Assembly (NCBI RefSeq): GCF_000454545.1
Contig: NZ_CM002139.1
Span: 1,378,504 to 1,426,393, forward strand
Length of the DNA: 47,890 nucleotides
Direction: 5' to 3'
From: Xanthomonas cassavae CFBP 4642
Lineage (GTDB): Bacteria > Pseudomonadota > Gammaproteobacteria > Xanthomonadales > Xanthomonadaceae
Shown here: in pieces, positions 43,302 to 47,890 of the stretch
Layout of the letters: each line of letters begins with the position of its first letter
How positions within the stretch are numbered: the first letter of the stretch is position 1
Position numbers and translations under genes: made by a program
The notes under the pieces: model-generated
Told to the model about the DNA's origin: nothing
The model's input: the letters and a program-made list of their open reading frames with translations, nothing else
Database searches by the model: none

Positions 43302-45065
43302 ATGACTGACACCTTTCTTGTTTACGCGCTGGCCATCGTGCTGGCGTGGCCCGCGGGCCGGTACCTGGCCGCGGTGATGCGCGGTGCCCCGATGCGGGGC
43401 GATGGCGTGTTCGGGCTGATCGAACGGCCCCTGTACGCGCTGCTTGACACGCGCCCGCAGCAGGGCATGTCCTGGCGCGGTTATGCCATGGCGCTCCTGA
43501 TCAGCAACCTGGTGGTCGGCCTGCTGACCTGGGGAGTGTTCATGACCCAGGCGTGGTTGCCGCTCAATCCCGATGGCATTGCCAACCTGCGTTGGGATAC
43601 CGCGCTGCACACGATGGTGTCGTTCCTCACCAACACCAACCAGCAGCACTACTCGGGCCAGTCGCAGTTGTCGTACCTGTCGCAGATGACCGGCGTCGTC
43701 GGTCTGCAGGTGGTGACGCCGATGATGGGCCTGGCATTGGCGGTGGCAACGCTGCGTGCGTTGTTCGGGGGGCGAGCCATCGCACGCACGTCCGATGCCT
43801 TGCCTGCGTCGGACGCAACGACAGGCGCCCGGCCAGGGATGACCGGGCAGGACGCGGAGGCACTCCCCGAAGCCGATGTCGGCAACTACTGGGCCGATGT
43901 CATCCGCGCCAGCGTGCGCGTGTTGCTGCCCCTGTGCCTGCTGTGGACCGTGCTGCTGGGTTGGCAGGGCGTGCCGTCCACGCTGCGGGGCGCGGCCACT
44001 GCCGTGCCGCTGGACAGCGGCGCCGGTATGCCTGAGCAGACCATTCCGGTAGGCCCGGTGGCGTCGATGGTGGCGGTCAAACAGCTCGGCACCAACGGTG
44101 GCGGCTGGTATGGCCCCAACAGCACGGTGGCGCTGGAAAACCCCACACCGCTGAGCAATTTCCTGGAGACCCTGGCACTGGTGCTGCTGCCGATGAGCGT
44201 GGTGTTCATGGTCGGCTCCCTGACCGGACGCAAACGGCTCACGGCGCTGGTGTTCGGCACCATGTTGACGATGTCGGCGGCGAGTACCGCGTTGTTGCTG
44301 TGGTCCGAGGCGCATTCGGGTAGTGCCGCTTCGCCGGCCCTGATGGAAGGCAAGGAAGTGCGCATCGGCGCCGACGCCTCCGCCTTGTGGGCGGCCTTGA
44401 CCACGCAGACCTCCAACGGCTCGGTCAATGCGATGCACGATTCGCTGGCACCGCTGAGCGGCCTGGTCACGCTGGTGGACATGCTGATCAACGCGATCTG
44501 GGGCGGCATCGGCTGCGGTCTGCAGCAGTTCGTGGTGTATCTGCTGCTGAGCGTGTTCCTGGCCGGCCTGATGACCGGGCGCACGCCGGAGCTGTTCGGC
44601 CGCAAGATCGAAGCGCGCGAAGTGCAGTTGCTGGCATTGCTGATCCTGCTGCAGCCACTTGTGGTGTTGGGCTTTACCGCAGTGGCGCTGGCGGTGCCGG
44701 CGTTGACTGCCAATTCCAATCCCGGCTTTCACGGCATCAGCCAGGTGTTCTACGAGTACACCTCGGCGTTCGCCAACAACGGCTCGGGCTTCGAGGGGCT
44801 GGGCGATGCCACGTACTGGTGGAACCTGAGTTGCGCGGTGGTGCTGGCCCTGGGCCGCTACCCGGCATTGATCCTGCCGTTGATGGTGGCCGCGCGCATG
44901 GCGGTGAAGCGGCGCGCGCCCGAATCGGCCGGCAGCCTGCAAGTTGAAACGCCCACCTTTGCGCTGACCCTGATGGCGATCGTGCTGGTGCTGACCGTGC
45001 TGCAGTTCATGCCGGCACTGGTGCTGGGCCCCATCGCTGAACACCTCGCCCTGGCGGCGTCCTGA
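43302..45065 (+). CDS. kdpA: Potassium-transporting ATPase subunit A (K+ channel-like)
   Basis: 587-residue membrane subunit of the superfamily of K+ transporters, with the selectivity-filter loops: TNTNQQHYSGQSQLSYLSQM (first), KQLGTNGGGWYGPNSTVALE (second), TTQTSNGSVNAMHDSLAPLS (third) and AFANNGSGFEGLGDATYWWN (fourth). It is about 30 residues longer than the E. coli protein (557); part of the excess is a hydrophilic stretch RTSDALPASDATTGARPGMT after about residue 160, in a cytoplasmic loop. It binds external K+ and passes it to KdpB. 9 bp separate it from kdpB. Confidence 0.97.
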   Translation: MTDTFLVYALAIVLAWPAGRYLAAVMRGAPMRGDGVFGLIERPLYALLDTRPQQGMSWRGYAMALLISNLVVGLLTWGVFMTQAWLPLNPDGIANLRWDTALHTMVSFLTNTNQQHYSGQSQLSYLSQMTGVVGLQVVTPMMGLALAVATLRALFGGRAIARTSDALPASDATTGARPGMTGQDAEALPEADVGNYWADVIRASVRVLLPLCLLWTVLLGWQGVPSTLRGAATAVPLDSGAGMPEQTIPVGPVASMVAVKQLGTNGGGWYGPNSTVALENPTPLSNFLETLALVLLPMSVVFMVGSLTGRKRLTALVFGTMLTMSAASTALLLWSEAHSGSAASPALMEGKEVRIGADASALWAALTTQTSNGSVNAMHDSLAPLSGLVTLVDMLINAIWGGIGCGLQQFVVYLLLSVFLAGLMTGRTPELFGRKIEAREVQLLALLILLQPLVVLGFTAVALAVPALTANSNPGFHGISQVFYEYTSAFANNGSGFEGLGDATYWWNLSCAVVLALGRYPALILPLMVAARMAVKRRAPESAGSLQVETPTFALTLMAIVLVLTVLQFMPALVLGPIAEHLALAAS

Positions 45066-45074
45066 GAGTGAGCA

Positions 45075-47123
<2,049 letters not shown>

Positions 47124-47126
47124 GTC

Positions 47127-47783
47127 ATGACCACTTCTTCCAAGAGCACTGCCATGTCCACCTCCCTGCCATTGCGCGACGATGGCGTGCTGCGTGCCTC
47201 TATTGGCCTGGCTGCGTTCACGCTGCTCGGCCTGGGCCTGGCCTATTCGCTGGTCGCCACCGGCATCACCGGCGCGCTGTTTCCGGCGCAGGCGCAGGGC
47301 TCGCTGCTGCGCGCGGAGGCCAGGGTGGTCGGCTCGGCGCTGGTGGCGCAGCCCGTCACCGATGCACGTTACTTCCAGCCGCGCCCGTCCGCGGCCAACT
47401 ACGACCTCACCGCGGCCGTCGGCAGCAACCAGGCGCGTTCCAATCCGGACCTGCAGGCGCGCATCGCCGCCACCCGTGCCGCCGTCGCTGCGCGCGAGGG
47501 CATCGCCCCGGACGCGGTTCCCGGCGAGTTGCTGACCCAGTCCGGCAGCGGCCTGGACCCACACCTGAGCCCGGCCGGCGCACAGGTGCAGGTCCGCCGC
47601 ATCGCCGCCGCCCGCGGCTGGCCGGAGCAACGCGTCGCCGCACTCCTGCAGGCGGCCACCGAACAACCGCAGTTCGGCCTGCTTGGGCAGCCACGGGTGA
47701 ATGTGCTGGCGCTGAATCTGGCGCTTGACCAGGCTGGGAATCGAGAATCGAGAATTGGGAATGGGGTAAAGCAACAGCACTAG
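47127..47783 (+). CDS. kdpC: Potassium-transporting ATPase subunit C
   Basis: 218 residues from ATG 47127; ATG 47154 would give 209. A single N-terminal transmembrane helix (LAAFTLLGLGLAYSLVATGI) is followed by the periplasmic domain with GSALVAQPVTDARYFQPRPS, AVGSNQARSNPDLQARI, SGSGLDPHLSPAGAQVQVRR and PRVNVLALNLALD, as in all KdpC. It stabilises the KdpAB complex and aids ATP binding. The last 18 residues (QAGNRESRIGNGVKQQH end) are encoded by the GGGAATCGAGAATC repeat at 47736 onward, so the natural C-terminus has been extended into repeat DNA. The TAG stop lies in the CTAG bordering an insertion sequence. Confidence 0.95.
   Translation: MTTSSKSTAMSTSLPLRDDGVLRASIGLAAFTLLGLGLAYSLVATGITGALFPAQAQGSLLRAEARVVGSALVAQPVTDARYFQPRPSAANYDLTAAVGSNQARSNPDLQARIAATRAAVAAREGIAPDAVPGELLTQSGSGLDPHLSPAGAQVQVRRIAAARGWPEQRVAALLQAATEQPQFGLLGQPRVNVLALNLALDQAGNRESRIGNGVKQQH
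47736..47766. repeat. GGGAATCGAGAATC repeat arm inside the kdpC 3' end
   Basis: GGGAATCGAGAATCGAGAAT followed by TGGGAATGGGG: a G-rich copy of the dispersed repeat family. It is translated as the C-terminal residues of KdpC. Confidence 0.65.
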
Positions 47784-47890
47784 GGAAACTCTGAACAACT
47801 CCCCCTGATCCTGCGACAATCGCACAGAGGCACCAGGACGATGACGATGCAACTGACCTTCGGCGACGCGGAGTACAACAGCAAGCGCAA
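47784..47890 (+). mobile_element. Left end of an IS5-like insertion sequence (cut by window edge)
   Basis: Begins GGAAACTCTGAACAACTCCC right after CTAG (47780-47783), a target of the YTAR type used by IS5-group elements. A transposase-like start follows. The other end and the second target copy lie beyond the window. The element name cannot be given from this fragment. Confidence 0.6.
47841..47890 (+). CDS. Transposase, IS5 family-like (partial, N-terminus only)
   Basis: ATG 47841, or the in-frame ATG 47847, after an AGGA. The visible product starts MTMQLTFGDAEYNSKR, an N-terminus I recognise from IS5-type transposases of Xanthomonas. The DDE catalytic region lies outside the window, so only the family is suggested. 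Confidence 0.6.
   Translation, partial: MTMQLTFGDAEYNSKR

Overview
The window (about 48 kb, strongly GC-rich, dense short-spaced genes) reads as chromosomal DNA of a Xanthomonas species or a very close relative. Pointers are the xag and bcs exopolysaccharide clusters, a TonB-dependent receptor, an Ax21-like outer-membrane protein, the glyA-nrdR-ribD-rib-nusB-thiL order, and a family of intergenic GATTCGGG/CCCGATTC repeats. The genus call is made from gene content and motifs by eye, not from a database search.

Layout. 1-548: AT-richer DNA with a decayed or truncated ORF made of two Cys-containing repeats. 582-971: small unknown gene. 1121-6088 (minus): a probable uptake and salvage operon (APH-type kinase, TonB-dependent receptor, PnuC-type transporter, HutC-type GntR regulator) with a TGGTATAGACCA operator-like site just upstream of the first gene. 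6697-7536: family-2 glycosyltransferase. 7666-12909: xagA-xagB-xagC plus a lipoprotein glycosidase-like gene; XagB carries an N-terminal MshEN-type (c-di-GMP-binding) domain. 13083-14264: pncB. 14455-25689: cellulose operon bcsD-bcsP-bcsA-bcsB-bcsZ-bcsC, where BcsA has a C-terminal PilZ domain. 25902-27963 (minus): a secreted metalloprotease with a PA domain, preceded by a small secreted protein. 28641-29800: arsC and def. 29863-31524 (minus): ettA. 31751-32257: RcnB-like periplasmic protein.

32454-41938 is a vitamin and one-carbon region: glyA, nrdR, a GNAT gene and ribD; then an Ax21-like outer-membrane gene on the minus strand; then an FMN riboswitch leading ribE, ribBA (with a degenerate GTP-cyclohydrolase half), ribH and nusB; then thiL. 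42164-42817 is a 3' remnant of an S15-type hydrolase. 43194-47783 is the high-affinity potassium pump operon kdpFABC, preceded by helically phased TTTAYGC repeats. The window ends inside an IS5-like element that begins directly after kdpC at a CTAG.

How it works together. Two neighbouring exopolysaccharide systems each contain a glycosyltransferase with its own candidate c-di-GMP receptor module (MshEN in XagB, PilZ in BcsA), so this stretch looks like a biofilm-matrix region under second-messenger control. The minus-strand cluster at 1.1-6.1 kb is the least explained functional unit: outer-membrane receptor, inner-membrane vitamin-type channel and trapping kinase with its own repressor, substrate unknown. 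No tRNA, rRNA, CRISPR array or prophage was seen.
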